Source: Jejuia sp049889775 (GTDB lineage Bacteria > Bacteroidota > Bacteroidia > Flavobacteriales > Flavobacteriaceae). Taken from it: a stretch of DNA of 64,000 bases. This document shows, one piece after another, positions 1-7,614 of the stretch (the stretch's first letter is position 1; every line of letters starts with the position of its first letter). The stretch lies in NCBI GenBank assembly GCA_049889775.1, contig JBMHCT010000039.1, forward strand, positions 7,522-71,521. Direction: 5' to 3'. Both the position numbers and the translations under genes were made by a program. The notes under the pieces were generated by a model. The model was not told where the DNA came from, did no database searches, and saw only the letters and a program-made list of their open reading frames with translations.

Positions 1-235
1 TTAAAATTGTGCCATCACCACCAATACTTATCAATAAATCGTAAGAATTGTCTAAAGTTTCGAAAGTTTTAAACCTATTGTAAAAGGGCTTTTTGTCTCT
101 ATCCTCCTTGATAAGTGCAGCAAATTCACTTTCAATTAAAACTTCAATCTCTTTTTTTTCAAGATAGTTTAAAAGCGTATCGACTGATGCTAGTGTGTAA
201 GTATTGTTAAATCTTCCGTAAACGGCTAATTTCAT
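1..235 (-). CDS. nadK: NAD kinase, N-terminal part only (cut by window edge)
   Basis: Phosphorylates NAD to NADP in the cytoplasm. Reading leftward from an ATG at 235, 78 residues are visible, beginning MKLAVYGR and ending with LISIGGDGTIL. The GGDGT motif is the nucleotide-binding/catalytic signature of NAD kinases and diacylglycerol kinases, and its position about 70 residues in fits NadK. The rest of the gene lies beyond base 1. The start codon is three bases after the stop of the CBS-domain gene, so the two are almost certainly one transcript. CBS-protein/nadK next to divergent pdxJ is a recurring flavobacterial arrangement (family knowledge). Confidence 0.9.
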   Translation of the reverse strand, partial: MKLAVYGRFNNTYTLASVDTLLNYLEKKEIEVLIESEFAALIKEDRDKKPFYNRFKTFETLDNSYDLLISIGGDGTIL

Positions 236-238
236 GCA

Positions 239-898
239 CTATATATTTAAATATTTATTCAAATACTCAGAACGTTCCTTTAAGCTTTGGGTAAAGCTAT
301 CTTCTTCGTGTCCTGATGCAATATTATAACTGTACCTTCTGAAGGTTTGAATAATTTCATTAAGTCCCGTATTTCCAATTTTCAATGTAACTTGTACAAT
401 GTCGTTTTTCATTTGAGATATAAAGGCACCAAGTAGCTTCCCGTTATTAGACTCAACAATCTGGCTGATTTCACTAAAAGAGTAATCATTAATACCTTTT
501 TCAACAACCAAAACACCTCCAGCCTCATGAAAAAATGGCGATTCGTTAAACAAACCAATAATATCATTTAATTCAAAATATCCTAAATAGTTGCCAGATT
601 CATTAAGTACAGGCATTATGTTTGCCGAATTTTGAGCAAAGGCCTCCAATACATCAAGCCAAAGTGTAGTGTTCTTTACATGAAAATCCTCTAAAGCATA
701 AATGTAATCTCGCACTAACTTATCTCCATCAAAACAATGCACATCTGTTTCAAAAAAACAACCAACAAAAACACCGTTTTCATCTTTAATTGGCAAATGC
801 GAATAAGTAAGCTGATTGAAAACTTCTTGCAATTCGCTTATCTTGCTTCCTGTGTTTAGCGGTTTTATGTCGTTAATTATAAATTCCGAAAGTTTCAT
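239..898 (-). CDS. CBS-domain protein with ACT-like C-terminus
   Basis: A 219-residue cytoplasmic protein. The N-terminal ~130 residues form a pair of CBS motifs (SHLPIKDENGVFVG and NIMPVLNESGNYLGYF are typical half-repeats), which usually bind adenosine nucleotides. Residues ~135-219 look like an ACT-type ligand-binding fold. No catalytic domain is seen, so a sensor or regulatory role is inferred. I chose the ATG at 898 (MKLSEF) over the longer frame from 922 because the extra eight residues are not family-like and the interval 920-927 resembles a minus-strand -7 box (TTAATTTG, one mismatch). It lies directly upstream of nadK with a three-base gap, which suggests nucleotide-responsive control connected with NADP synthesis, but that link is only contextual. 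Confidence 0.8.
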   Translation of the reverse strand: MKLSEFIINDIKPLNTGSKISELQEVFNQLTYSHLPIKDENGVFVGCFFETDVHCFDGDKLVRDYIYALEDFHVKNTTLWLDVLEAFAQNSANIMPVLNESGNYLGYFELNDIIGLFNESPFFHEAGGVLVVEKGINDYSFSEISQIVESNNGKLLGAFISQMKNDIVQVTLKIGNTGLNEIIQTFRRYSYNIASGHEEDSFTQSLKERSEYLNKYLNI

Positions 899-961
899 TT
901 TGCTACTACGAGTATGGTGCAAATTAATTAAAAAAATGCTACTTAAGCCTGTTCTAGTTTG

Positions 962-969
962 TATTTTTG
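962..969 (+). promoter_or_regulatory. -7 promoter element for pdxJ
   Basis: TATTTTTG is a perfect match to the Bacteroidota -7 consensus TAnnTTTG, lying 18 bases before the pdxJ ATG. No convincing TTTG -33 box was found at 17-23 bases upstream. It sits in the short divergent gap between the CBS gene and pdxJ. Confidence 0.55.
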
Positions 970-987
970 CCCTTTAAAAAATAATTG

Positions 988-1704
988 ATGACAAAGTTAA
1001 GTGTAAACATTAATAAAATAGCAACGCTTAGAAACTCCAGAGGGGGCGATGTGCCAAATGTTGTAAAATTTGCCCAAGACGTACAACGTTTTGGTGCTGA
1101 AGGTGTTACTGTACATCCACGACCAGATGAGCGCCATATTCGCTATCAAGACACAAGAGATTTAAAACCAGAAGTTTACACTGAGTTTAATATTGAAGGA
1201 AACCCTATTAAATCGTTTATGGACCTAGTGTTAGAGGTGAAACCAACCCAGGTTACCCTGGTACCAGATGCAGAAGATGCCATAACAAGTAATGCAGGAT
1301 GGGATACCAGAAAGCACAAAGCGTTTCTGATTGATGTGATTAAAGAATTTCAAAATAACGGTATACGAACTTCAATTTTTGTGGACCCCGTATTGGAGCA
1401 CATTGATGGAGCAAAAGCAACGGGCACGGATAGAATTGAATTATACACAGAAAGCTTTGCACACCAATATAGTTTGGGTAATGAAAAAGGCATTGAACCT
1501 TATACCAAGGCGGCGATTATAGCCAATGAATTAGATTTGGGTATTAATGCGGGGCACGATTTATCCTTGGATAACATCCAATTTTTCAAGCAGAACATTC
1601 CTAATCTTTTAGAAGTGTCCATTGGTCACGCTCTTGTTGCAGAAAGCCTGTATTTAGGTGTTGAAAATGTAATACAGATGTATTTGCACAAATTGGAAGG
1701 CTGA
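988..1704 (+). CDS. pdxJ: Pyridoxine 5'-phosphate synthase
   Basis: Condenses 1-deoxy-D-xylulose 5-phosphate with 3-amino-2-oxopropyl phosphate in the last step of DXP-dependent vitamin B6 synthesis. The 238-residue protein has the expected PdxJ length and blocks: SVNINKIATLRNSRGG at the N-terminus, GVTVHPRPDERHI (first phosphate/active-site loop), VTLVPD, GIRTSIFVDP, LGINAGHDLS and EVSIGHALV. A TTG three codon positions earlier in frame is ignored in favour of the ATG at 988. It is divergent from the CBS-nadK pair and followed 21 bases later by a hydrolase gene, with which it is probably cotranscribed. Confidence 0.95.
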   Translation: MTKLSVNINKIATLRNSRGGDVPNVVKFAQDVQRFGAEGVTVHPRPDERHIRYQDTRDLKPEVYTEFNIEGNPIKSFMDLVLEVKPTQVTLVPDAEDAITSNAGWDTRKHKAFLIDVIKEFQNNGIRTSIFVDPVLEHIDGAKATGTDRIELYTESFAHQYSLGNEKGIEPYTKAAIIANELDLGINAGHDLSLDNIQFFKQNIPNLLEVSIGHALVAESLYLGVENVIQMYLHKLEG

Positions 1705-1725
1705 TTTTAGTTTTAATTCAAGTTG

Positions 1726-2490
1726 ATGATACTACATTCAAATATAATAGGAGAAGGAAAGCCATTTGTTATTCTGCATGGTTTTTTAGGTATGAGTGAC
1801 AATTGGAAAACCCACGGTAAAAATTTTGCAGAATTGGGTTATGAAGTGCATCTGGTAGATCAACGTAACCATGGGCATAGTTTTCATGACGATGAATTTA
1901 ATTATGAAGTACTTGCAGAAGATTTGAAGCACTATTGCGAGGCTAAGGAAATTGAAGATATAATCCTTCTTGGGCACTCTATGGGCGGAAAAACAGCCAT
2001 GTTATTTTCCACATTATATCCAGAGATGGTGTCCAAATTGGTAGTAGCCGATATTTCCCCAAGATTTTATCCAGTGCATCATGATGCTATTTTGAATGGG
2101 TTAAGTGCTTTAGATTTTGCTGAAATAAAAAGCAGAGGGCAAGCAGACAAAGTATTGAGCGAATACGTTTCAGAAGTAGGTATACGTCAGTTTTTGTTAA
2201 AAAACCTGTATTGGGTAGAAAAAGGACAGCTTGGTCTTCGTATAAATTTGGAAGTTCTTAAAGATGAGGTTTCGGAAGTTGGTGAGTCGCTGCCATCTTA
2301 TGCAAGATTTGAAAAAGATACGTTGTTTTTAAGAGGTGATAGATCTGAATATATCGGTGTTGGTGATGAAAGCATTATTAAAAATCATTTTCCAAAAGCT
2401 AAAATTGAAACTATTGCCAACGCAGGACATTGGTTACATGCTGAAAATCCTAGTGATTTTTTTGAGGCGGTTTTAAACTTCTTGAAGTAA
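1726..2490 (+). CDS. Alpha/beta-hydrolase, YbfF-type esterase
   Basis: A 254-residue alpha/beta-hydrolase-fold enzyme with the HGFLG oxyanion-hole block near the N-terminus, the nucleophile elbow GHSMGG and a C-terminal GHWLHAENP that supplies the catalytic histidine. These blocks and the length match the YbfF/esterase family of broad acyl-ester hydrolases; the physiological substrate is not known. The ATG at 1726 is preferred over the overlapping TTG at 1723. The short gap after pdxJ suggests one transcription unit, a pairing common in Flavobacteriia. Confidence 0.85.
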   Translation: MILHSNIIGEGKPFVILHGFLGMSDNWKTHGKNFAELGYEVHLVDQRNHGHSFHDDEFNYEVLAEDLKHYCEAKEIEDIILLGHSMGGKTAMLFSTLYPEMVSKLVVADISPRFYPVHHDAILNGLSALDFAEIKSRGQADKVLSEYVSEVGIRQFLLKNLYWVEKGQLGLRINLEVLKDEVSEVGESLPSYARFEKDTLFLRGDRSEYIGVGDESIIKNHFPKAKIETIANAGHWLHAENPSDFFEAVLNFLK

Positions 2491-2521
2491 TTTTTTTGTA
2501 AATTTAGAATCAATCGTGCTT

Positions 2522-2953
2522 ATGAAAAATTGTGTTTCAATTCTCTTTCTTACGTTAGGTTTTCATATTTGTACTTATGGTCAAGTTGTGAATGAAGACT
2601 TCGTAAGTGCTATATATCCTGGTTGTGAAAAGGAAATAGACAATGGGCATAGAAAAAAGTGCATGGCAAAAAAAATTGCACTTTTCACTTATGGAAAATT
2701 TAACACAAAGATTTTGTGTGATATTGGTGTTGAAGGTTTTGAAAGGATAGGAGTTGTTTTTAAGGTTAATACAGAGGGGGATGTTGTTGACGTTCAGGCA
2801 AGATCAAAATATGATAGCGTAAAAGAAGAGTGCATAAGGGTTATCAAGCTCTTGCCTAAAATTACTCCTGCAAAAAAATCTGGTAATGCTGTTGATTTTC
2901 CTTTTGCATTACCGATTAAAATGCGGTGTCTTGGGAATGTTGACAAGGGGTGA
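2522..2953 (+). CDS. Small secreted protein with TonB C-terminal-like fold
   Basis: A 143-residue protein starting at the ATG at 2522 with a clear signal peptide (MKNCVSILFLTLGFHICTYG, then Q at the mature end). Residues ~70-140 follow the TonB C-terminal domain pattern: IGVVFKVNTEGDVVDVQARS, a helix with SVKEECIRVIKLLP, then a proline and a final strand. It lacks the N-terminal membrane anchor and proline-rich linker of true TonB, so it is probably a periplasmic TonB-C-fold protein rather than an energy transducer. TAAATTTA at 2499-2506 is a one-mismatch -7 box. No specific function is proposed. Confidence 0.6.
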   Translation: MKNCVSILFLTLGFHICTYGQVVNEDFVSAIYPGCEKEIDNGHRKKCMAKKIALFTYGKFNTKILCDIGVEGFERIGVVFKVNTEGDVVDVQARSKYDSVKEECIRVIKLLPKITPAKKSGNAVDFPFALPIKMRCLGNVDKG

Positions 2954-2968
2954 TTTAATTTTAAATAA

Positions 2969-3322
2969 ATGAATATGAATTGGATTATTAAACTTCTACT
3001 CAACGCAGTTGCTGTTTTTATTTTAGCCTATGCACTTTCAGGTGTAAGTGTTAACGGTTATGTCGGTGCACTAATTGTAGCCTTGGTAATATCACTGTTA
3101 AATATACTTGTAAAACCTATTTTGGTAATATTTACATTGCCTGCAACAATTTTAACACTAGGTTTATTCCTATTGGTCATTAACGCCATTATCATTCTTC
3201 TGGCAGATCAACTTATTGATGGTTTTGCAGTCGCAAATTTTTGGTGGGCACTAATTTTTAGCATTCTACTATCTATCCTGCAATCTATCTTGCATTCACT
3301 TTTAAAAGAAGACAAAAAGTAG
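2969..3322 (+). CDS. Small four-helix membrane protein, phage holin 4 superfamily
   Basis: A 117-residue integral membrane protein with about four hydrophobic helices. The pattern (LLNAVAVFILAYALSGVSV, VGALIVALVISLLNILVKPIL, LPATILTLGLFLLVINAI and a final helix before LKEDKK) is that of the Phage_holin_4_2 family (YvlD-like). Despite the name, chromosomal members are widespread envelope proteins with no phage around them, and no phage genes are seen here. It follows the previous gene by 15 bases and precedes the independently promoted tig gene. Confidence 0.8.
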   Translation: MNMNWIIKLLLNAVAVFILAYALSGVSVNGYVGALIVALVISLLNILVKPILVIFTLPATILTLGLFLLVINAIIILLADQLIDGFAVANFWWALIFSILLSILQSILHSLLKEDKK

Positions 3323-3345
3323 CTCTTAATCAAATAATTAAAAAC

Positions 3346-3376
3346 TTTGTTGGGATGTAAAAATGTACTAATTTTG
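3346..3376 (+). promoter_or_regulatory. Promoter of tig: TTTG-N19-TAATTTTG
   Basis: A canonical Bacteroidota promoter with both elements: TTTG at 3346-3349, a 19-base spacer and TAATTTTG at 3369-3376. Predicted transcription start is near 3380, leaving a leader of about 60 bases before tig. A perfect inverted repeat, TTGGGATG (3350-3357) and CATCCCAA (3377-3384), brackets the spacer and the -7 box, which is an operator-like arrangement. Confidence 0.75.
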
Positions 3377-3441
3377 CATCCCAATTTTGATTTCGGGTTT
3401 CCCCCAATTGTTAAATGCCTTAATAGGCTTATATCATTAAA

Positions 3442-4770
3442 ATGAATATTACAAGAGAAGACTTAGATGCATTAAATGCGGTTGTAAAAGTAGATATCGC
3501 TAAAGAAGATTATAGCGATAAAGTGGAAAAAATCTTATCAGATTATCGTAAAACCGCAAATATTCCTGGATTTAGAAAAGGTCACGTACCAATGGGATTG
3601 GTTAAAAAACAATACGGAAAAGCTGTATTGGTAGACGAAGTGAATAAACTATTACAGGATGCATTAAATAAATACCTTACTGAAGAAAAGCTTGATGTTT
3701 TAGGGCAACCATTGCCAAAACCTCAAGATGAAATCAATTGGGATAGTGATTCTTTTTCTTTTGAATTTGAATTAGGTTTAGCGCCAGAATTTGATGTGAA
3801 ATTAAAAGGTAAAAAGGCCATAACACATTATAATATTGTTGCTGATGATAAGATGATTGATGAGCAAATAGAACGTATACAGAAGCAATATGGAAAGTTA
3901 GTATCTCAAGACACCATTGAAAATGATAGTGAGATTACGGGAACTTTTAAAAATGAAGAAAAAGAAATTGAAAATACTGTATCGCTAACCTTAGATAAAT
4001 TTAAAGGAAAAGCTACTGCTAAGAAATTTGTAGGCGCTAAAGTTGGAGATGTTATCACATTAAAAACTAAGGGTTTGTATGACGATAACCATGAGTTAAT
4101 GCATGCTTTAAAGGTAAGTCATGATGAAGCACATGATTTAGATTTAGAAGTAACATTTGAAATTACAGAAATTAACAAGCGTGATTTGGCAGATTTAGAT
4201 CAAGAGTTGTTTGATAAGTTATTCCCACCTACAACTGTAACTTCTGTAACTGAATTGAAAGCTAAAATAAGGGAAGATGCTGAGAAGCAATTCAAACAGC
4301 AGTCAGATCAGAAATTACTAAACGATGTAACTGAATATTTAGTTGATAGCACAAAATTTGATTTGCCAGCTGAGTTTTTAACAAAGTGGATGCAGACTTC
4401 TGGGGAAAATGAAATGGACGAAACTCAAGCAAAAGAGGAATATGAAAAGTCTGAAAAAAGTTTACGCTATCAATTAATTGAAGGCAAGCTTATTCAAGAA
4501 AATGATATTCAAGTTACTATTGAAGATATTAAAGGACACGCCAAAGAAATGATAAAGGCACAAATGGCACAATTTGGACAGCTAGACCCTTCTGATGAGG
4601 AGCTTGAAGGTATTGCTGCTAGAGTACTTGGGAATCAAGATGAGGCACGTCGTATTTCAGAGCAATTAATAAGTCAAAAATTAATTGGTCTATACAAAGA
4701 AAAAGCAAACTTGAAAGAGAAAGAATTGAGTTACGAAAAGTTTGTCAAAGAAGTTTACGGCGACAAATAG
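3442..4770 (+). CDS. tig: Trigger factor, ribosome-associated chaperone
   Basis: A 442-residue trigger factor. The N-terminal ribosome-binding domain carries the signature FRKGHVPMGLVKKQYG, corresponding to the GFRKGKxP loop that docks on ribosomal protein L23. Residues ~150-245 occupy the position of the FKBP-type prolyl isomerase domain but are short and do not show the FKBP active-site residues, as is usual in Bacteroidota. The C-terminal chaperone arms follow (helix-rich, ending VKEVYGDK). Position upstream of clpP and clpX is the classic tig-clpP-clpX order, but a strong terminator separates tig from clpP here. Confidence 0.95.
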   Translation: MNITREDLDALNAVVKVDIAKEDYSDKVEKILSDYRKTANIPGFRKGHVPMGLVKKQYGKAVLVDEVNKLLQDALNKYLTEEKLDVLGQPLPKPQDEINWDSDSFSFEFELGLAPEFDVKLKGKKAITHYNIVADDKMIDEQIERIQKQYGKLVSQDTIENDSEITGTFKNEEKEIENTVSLTLDKFKGKATAKKFVGAKVGDVITLKTKGLYDDNHELMHALKVSHDEAHDLDLEVTFEITEINKRDLADLDQELFDKLFPPTTVTSVTELKAKIREDAEKQFKQQSDQKLLNDVTEYLVDSTKFDLPAEFLTKWMQTSGENEMDETQAKEEYEKSEKSLRYQLIEGKLIQENDIQVTIEDIKGHAKEMIKAQMAQFGQLDPSDEELEGIAARVLGNQDEARRISEQLISQKLIGLYKEKANLKEKELSYEKFVKEVYGDK

Positions 4771-4793
4771 TCAAATAATTATTCATTATATTT

Positions 4794-4828
4794 ATGCGCT
4801 TAAATCATTAGGATTTAAGCGCATTTTT
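4794..4828 (+). terminator. Rho-independent terminator after tig
   Basis: A perfect 13-bp stem (ATGCGCTTAAATC at 4794-4806 with its complement at 4812-4824), a five-base loop and a run of five T. It ends the tig transcript and implies that clpP has its own promoter, although no clear TAnnTTTG box was found upstream of clpP. Confidence 0.9.
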
Positions 4829-4913
4829 ATTTTAAAAGTTTATTGAAAAATTAGAAAAAATAATCCATCTTGATGTATGTCAAGAGATTAACAAAACAAA
4901 AGGAAAAACGTAT

Positions 4914-5588
4914 ATGGATTACGCTAAAGAATTTGAAAAATTCGCTACAAAAGACCAAGGTATAAGTAGCACATATTACGATAAAATTATAAGTAGTATG
5001 TATCCCACTAATCTTACTCCAAATATTATTGAAGAACGACAAATGAACATTGCAATTTTTGATGTATTCTCGCGTTTAATGATGGATCGTATTATCTTTT
5101 TAGGCACTGGGATTAATGATCAGGTAGCTAACATTATTCAAGCGCAATTGTTGTTTTTGGAAAGTGTAGATGCTTCAAAAGACATTCAAATTTATATCAA
5201 CTCTCCGGGAGGAAGTGTTTATGCCGGTTTAGGTATTTATGATACTATGCAATTTATAAAGCCAGATGTGGCTACTATTTGTACGGGTATGGCAGCCTCA
5301 ATGGGAGCTGTATTGTTATGTGCTGGAGAAAAAGGAAAACGTAGTGGTTTAACACATTCGCGGGTTATGATACATCAACCAATGGGTGGTGCTCAAGGAC
5401 AAGCAAGCGATATTGAAATTACTGCAAAAGAGATTTTAACACTTAAAGAAGAGTTATATCAAATTATAAGTAAGCATTCAGGTCAAGACTACGACAAAGT
5501 ATATGAGGATAGTGATAGAGATTACTGGATGAAGGCCGATAAAGCCAAGGAATACGGCATGATTGACGAGATTTTAGCGAGAAATTAA
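4914..5588 (+). CDS. clpP: ATP-dependent Clp protease, proteolytic subunit
   Basis: Serine peptidase that forms the barrel degraded-substrate chamber and works with ClpX, encoded just downstream. The 224-residue sequence has the catalytic triad at Ser129 (GMAASMGA), His154 (RVMIHQP) and an Asp near 203 (DSDRDYW). The glycine-rich INSPGGSVYAG block contacts substrate backbone. The N-terminal ~30 residues resemble a flavobacterial leader that is likely processed. The 72-base gap to clpX contains a second -7 element, so clpX can be expressed with or without clpP. Confidence 0.96.
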   Translation: MDYAKEFEKFATKDQGISSTYYDKIISSMYPTNLTPNIIEERQMNIAIFDVFSRLMMDRIIFLGTGINDQVANIIQAQLLFLESVDASKDIQIYINSPGGSVYAGLGIYDTMQFIKPDVATICTGMAASMGAVLLCAGEKGKRSGLTHSRVMIHQPMGGAQGQASDIEITAKEILTLKEELYQIISKHSGQDYDKVYEDSDRDYWMKADKAKEYGMIDEILARN

Positions 5589-5596
5589 AATTTTCT

Positions 5597-5604
5597 TACC
5601 TTTG
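5597..5604 (+). promoter_or_regulatory. -7 promoter element for clpX
   Basis: TACCTTTG matches the -7 consensus exactly and lies just after the clpP stop. The leader that follows holds a perfect 7-bp hairpin, TGTAAAG (5622-5628) and CTTTACA (5634-5640), without a T-run, so it is not a terminator. No good -33 TTTG is present. Confidence 0.5.
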
Positions 5605-5660
5605 TTAGTCATTCTGGAATCTGTAAAGTAAATCTTTACAATTTAAAAAGAACTTAATTA

Positions 5661-6893
5661 ATGGCAAAAGAAGAGTTAGAATGTTCATTTTGTGGTCGTA
5701 AAAAGCCAGAGACTAATTTATTAATTGCAGGGCTAGACGCCCATATTTGTGATAGATGTATAGAACAGGCACATGGCATTGTTTTAGAGGAGTCTAAACA
5801 AAGTGATACTAACGATTTATCTGCGGAATTAAAACTTCGAAAACCGCAACAAATTAAAGCCTTTTTAGACGAGTACATTATTGGTCAGGAAATGACCAAA
5901 AAAGTGATGTCTGTTGCTGTTTATAATCATTATAAACGTTTATTACAACCGCCATCAAATGACGATATTGAAATTCAAAAAAGTAATATCGTTATGGTCG
6001 GTCAAACGGGTACAGGTAAAACTTTAATGGCTAAAACGATTGCCAGAATGCTTAATGTACCGTTGGCTATCGTTGATGCAACTGTGCTTACCGAAGCTGG
6101 ATATGTGGGAGAGGATGTTGAAAGTATTCTTACCAGATTGTTACAGGCTGCTGATTACAATCTAGAGAAGGCAGAGAAGGGCATCGTTTTTATTGATGAA
6201 ATAGACAAGATTGCTCGTAAAAGTGACAACCCGTCCATAACAAGGGATGTCTCAGGTGAAGGGGTGCAACAGGCGTTATTAAAACTTTTAGAAGGAACTG
6301 TTGTAAACGTTCCGCCTAAAGGAGGTAGAAAGCATCCAGATCAAAAATTTATTGAAGTTAATACAGAGAATATTTTATTTATTGCTGGTGGTGCTTTTGA
6401 TGGTATTGAGCGTGTTATTATCAAACGTCTTAATATGAAGGCGGTAGGTTATGCGGCTTCAATGTCTGATGAGGTGATCGATCAAAGCAATTTACTGCAG
6501 TATATTATTCCGAAGGATTTAAAAGATTTCGGACTTATTCCTGAAATTATAGGAAGGCTCCCTGTTTTAACTCATATGGATCCTTTAGATGCCAAAACAC
6601 TAAGAGCCATTCTTACTGAACCTAAAAATGCAATTATCAAGCAGTACAAAAAACTGTTTTCTATGGATGATATTGAGTTTACAATTACAGACGGCGCTTT
6701 AGGTTTTATTGTAGATAAAGCCATTGAATATAAACTAGGTGCAAGAGGTTTACGCTCGTTATGTGAGGAGATTTTAACAGATGCTATGTTTGAATTACCT
6801 AGTAGTACGGACAAGAAATTGAACGTTACTAAATCGTACGCAGAGGATAAATTAACAAAAACTACATTAAAGAAATTAAAAGCAGTTTCTTAA
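5661..6893 (+). CDS. clpX: ClpX, ATP-dependent unfoldase subunit of ClpXP
   Basis: AAA+ unfoldase that recognises tagged substrates and feeds them to ClpP. The 410-residue protein begins with the C4 zinc-binding domain (Cys8, Cys11 in CSFCGRK and the pair in CDRC). It continues with Walker A GQTGTGKT at residues 114-121, Walker B VFIDEIDK, the pore-1 segment around GYVGEDVES, and the sensor 2 GARGLRS near the C-terminus. Length and order match the family. A terminator follows directly, closing the clpP-clpX unit. Confidence 0.96.
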   Translation: MAKEELECSFCGRKKPETNLLIAGLDAHICDRCIEQAHGIVLEESKQSDTNDLSAELKLRKPQQIKAFLDEYIIGQEMTKKVMSVAVYNHYKRLLQPPSNDDIEIQKSNIVMVGQTGTGKTLMAKTIARMLNVPLAIVDATVLTEAGYVGEDVESILTRLLQAADYNLEKAEKGIVFIDEIDKIARKSDNPSITRDVSGEGVQQALLKLLEGTVVNVPPKGGRKHPDQKFIEVNTENILFIAGGAFDGIERVIIKRLNMKAVGYAASMSDEVIDQSNLLQYIIPKDLKDFGLIPEIIGRLPVLTHMDPLDAKTLRAILTEPKNAIIKQYKKLFSMDDIEFTITDGALGFIVDKAIEYKLGARGLRSLCEEILTDAMFELPSSTDKKLNVTKSYAEDKLTKTTLKKLKAVS

Positions 6894-6916
6894 GTAGTTC
6901 GAAATATTTAATATGT

Positions 6917-6948
6917 AAAGCATTCTACTTAAGATAGAATGCTTTTTT
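6917..6948 (+). terminator. Rho-independent terminator after clpX
   Basis: An 11-bp perfect stem (AAAGCATTCTA at 6917-6927 and TAGAATGCTTT at 6935-6945), a seven-base loop and a T-run. It sits 23 bases after the clpX stop and separates it from pth. Confidence 0.9.
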
Positions 6949-6970
6949 ATTTTTACTGGAAATTAATAGA

Positions 6971-7597
6971 ATGTTTAGGTTTTTATTGCAATTATTCAAT
7001 TTAGAAAAACCGAAAGAGGAGCAAGACCCCATGAAGAAATTTTTAATTGTTGGATTAGGAAATATAGGTGAGAAATACGAAGAAACGAGACATAATATAG
7101 GATTTAAAATTCTGGATTATTTTGCCGAAAAGGAACAGATAATTTTTGAAACCAATAAGTTAGGAGACATTGGGTATTATAAATTAAAAGGCAGAAGTTT
7201 TATGTTTTTAAAACCCAGTACTTTTATGAATTTAAGTGGTAAAGCTGTTACTTATTGGCTTACAAAGGAGAAAGTGCCTTTGGATAATCTGCTAATCATT
7301 ACCGATGATTTAAATTTACCGTTTGGCAGTATTCGTTTAAAAACGAAAGGAAGTGATGGTGGGCATAACGGACTAAAAGATATTCAGCAGAAATTAAATT
7401 CTACAAAGTACAATAGGTTTAGATTTGGCATAAGCGACGCTTTTGCAAAAGGGCGACAAATAGATTATGTTCTGGGAGAATGGACCGAAGAAGAGAAGAG
7501 TAAAATGCCAGAGCGTTTGGAGAAATCAGTAGAACTTATTAAGTCGTTTGTCCTTGCTGGTACAAGTACAACCATGAACTTGTTTAATGGTAAATAG
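6971..7597 (+). CDS. pth: Peptidyl-tRNA hydrolase
   Basis: Releases peptides from stalled peptidyl-tRNA. The core begins KKFLIVGLGNIGEKYEETRHNIGF, with the family's conserved Asn and the catalytic His in RHNIGF. Further blocks are FLKPSTFMNLSG, ITDDLNLPFG and GSDGGHNGLKDI. The frame allows an ATG at 6971 or one at 7031; the 20-residue hydrophobic-basic extension is kept because an extension of this type is common in flavobacterial Pth and there is little other leader space after the clpX terminator. The internal start is a real alternative. It converges with the protease gene 17 bases away. Confidence 0.92.
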   Translation: MFRFLLQLFNLEKPKEEQDPMKKFLIVGLGNIGEKYEETRHNIGFKILDYFAEKEQIIFETNKLGDIGYYKLKGRSFMFLKPSTFMNLSGKAVTYWLTKEKVPLDNLLIITDDLNLPFGSIRLKTKGSDGGHNGLKDIQQKLNSTKYNRFRFGISDAFAKGRQIDYVLGEWTEEEKSKMPERLEKSVELIKSFVLAGTSTTMNLFNGK

Positions 7598-7614
7598 ATA
7601 TAGACACCTCGCTA

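Noticed and set aside
2969..3322. Prophage holin
   Set aside because: The family name suggests phage lysis, but no phage genes are present and members are common chromosomal membrane proteins.
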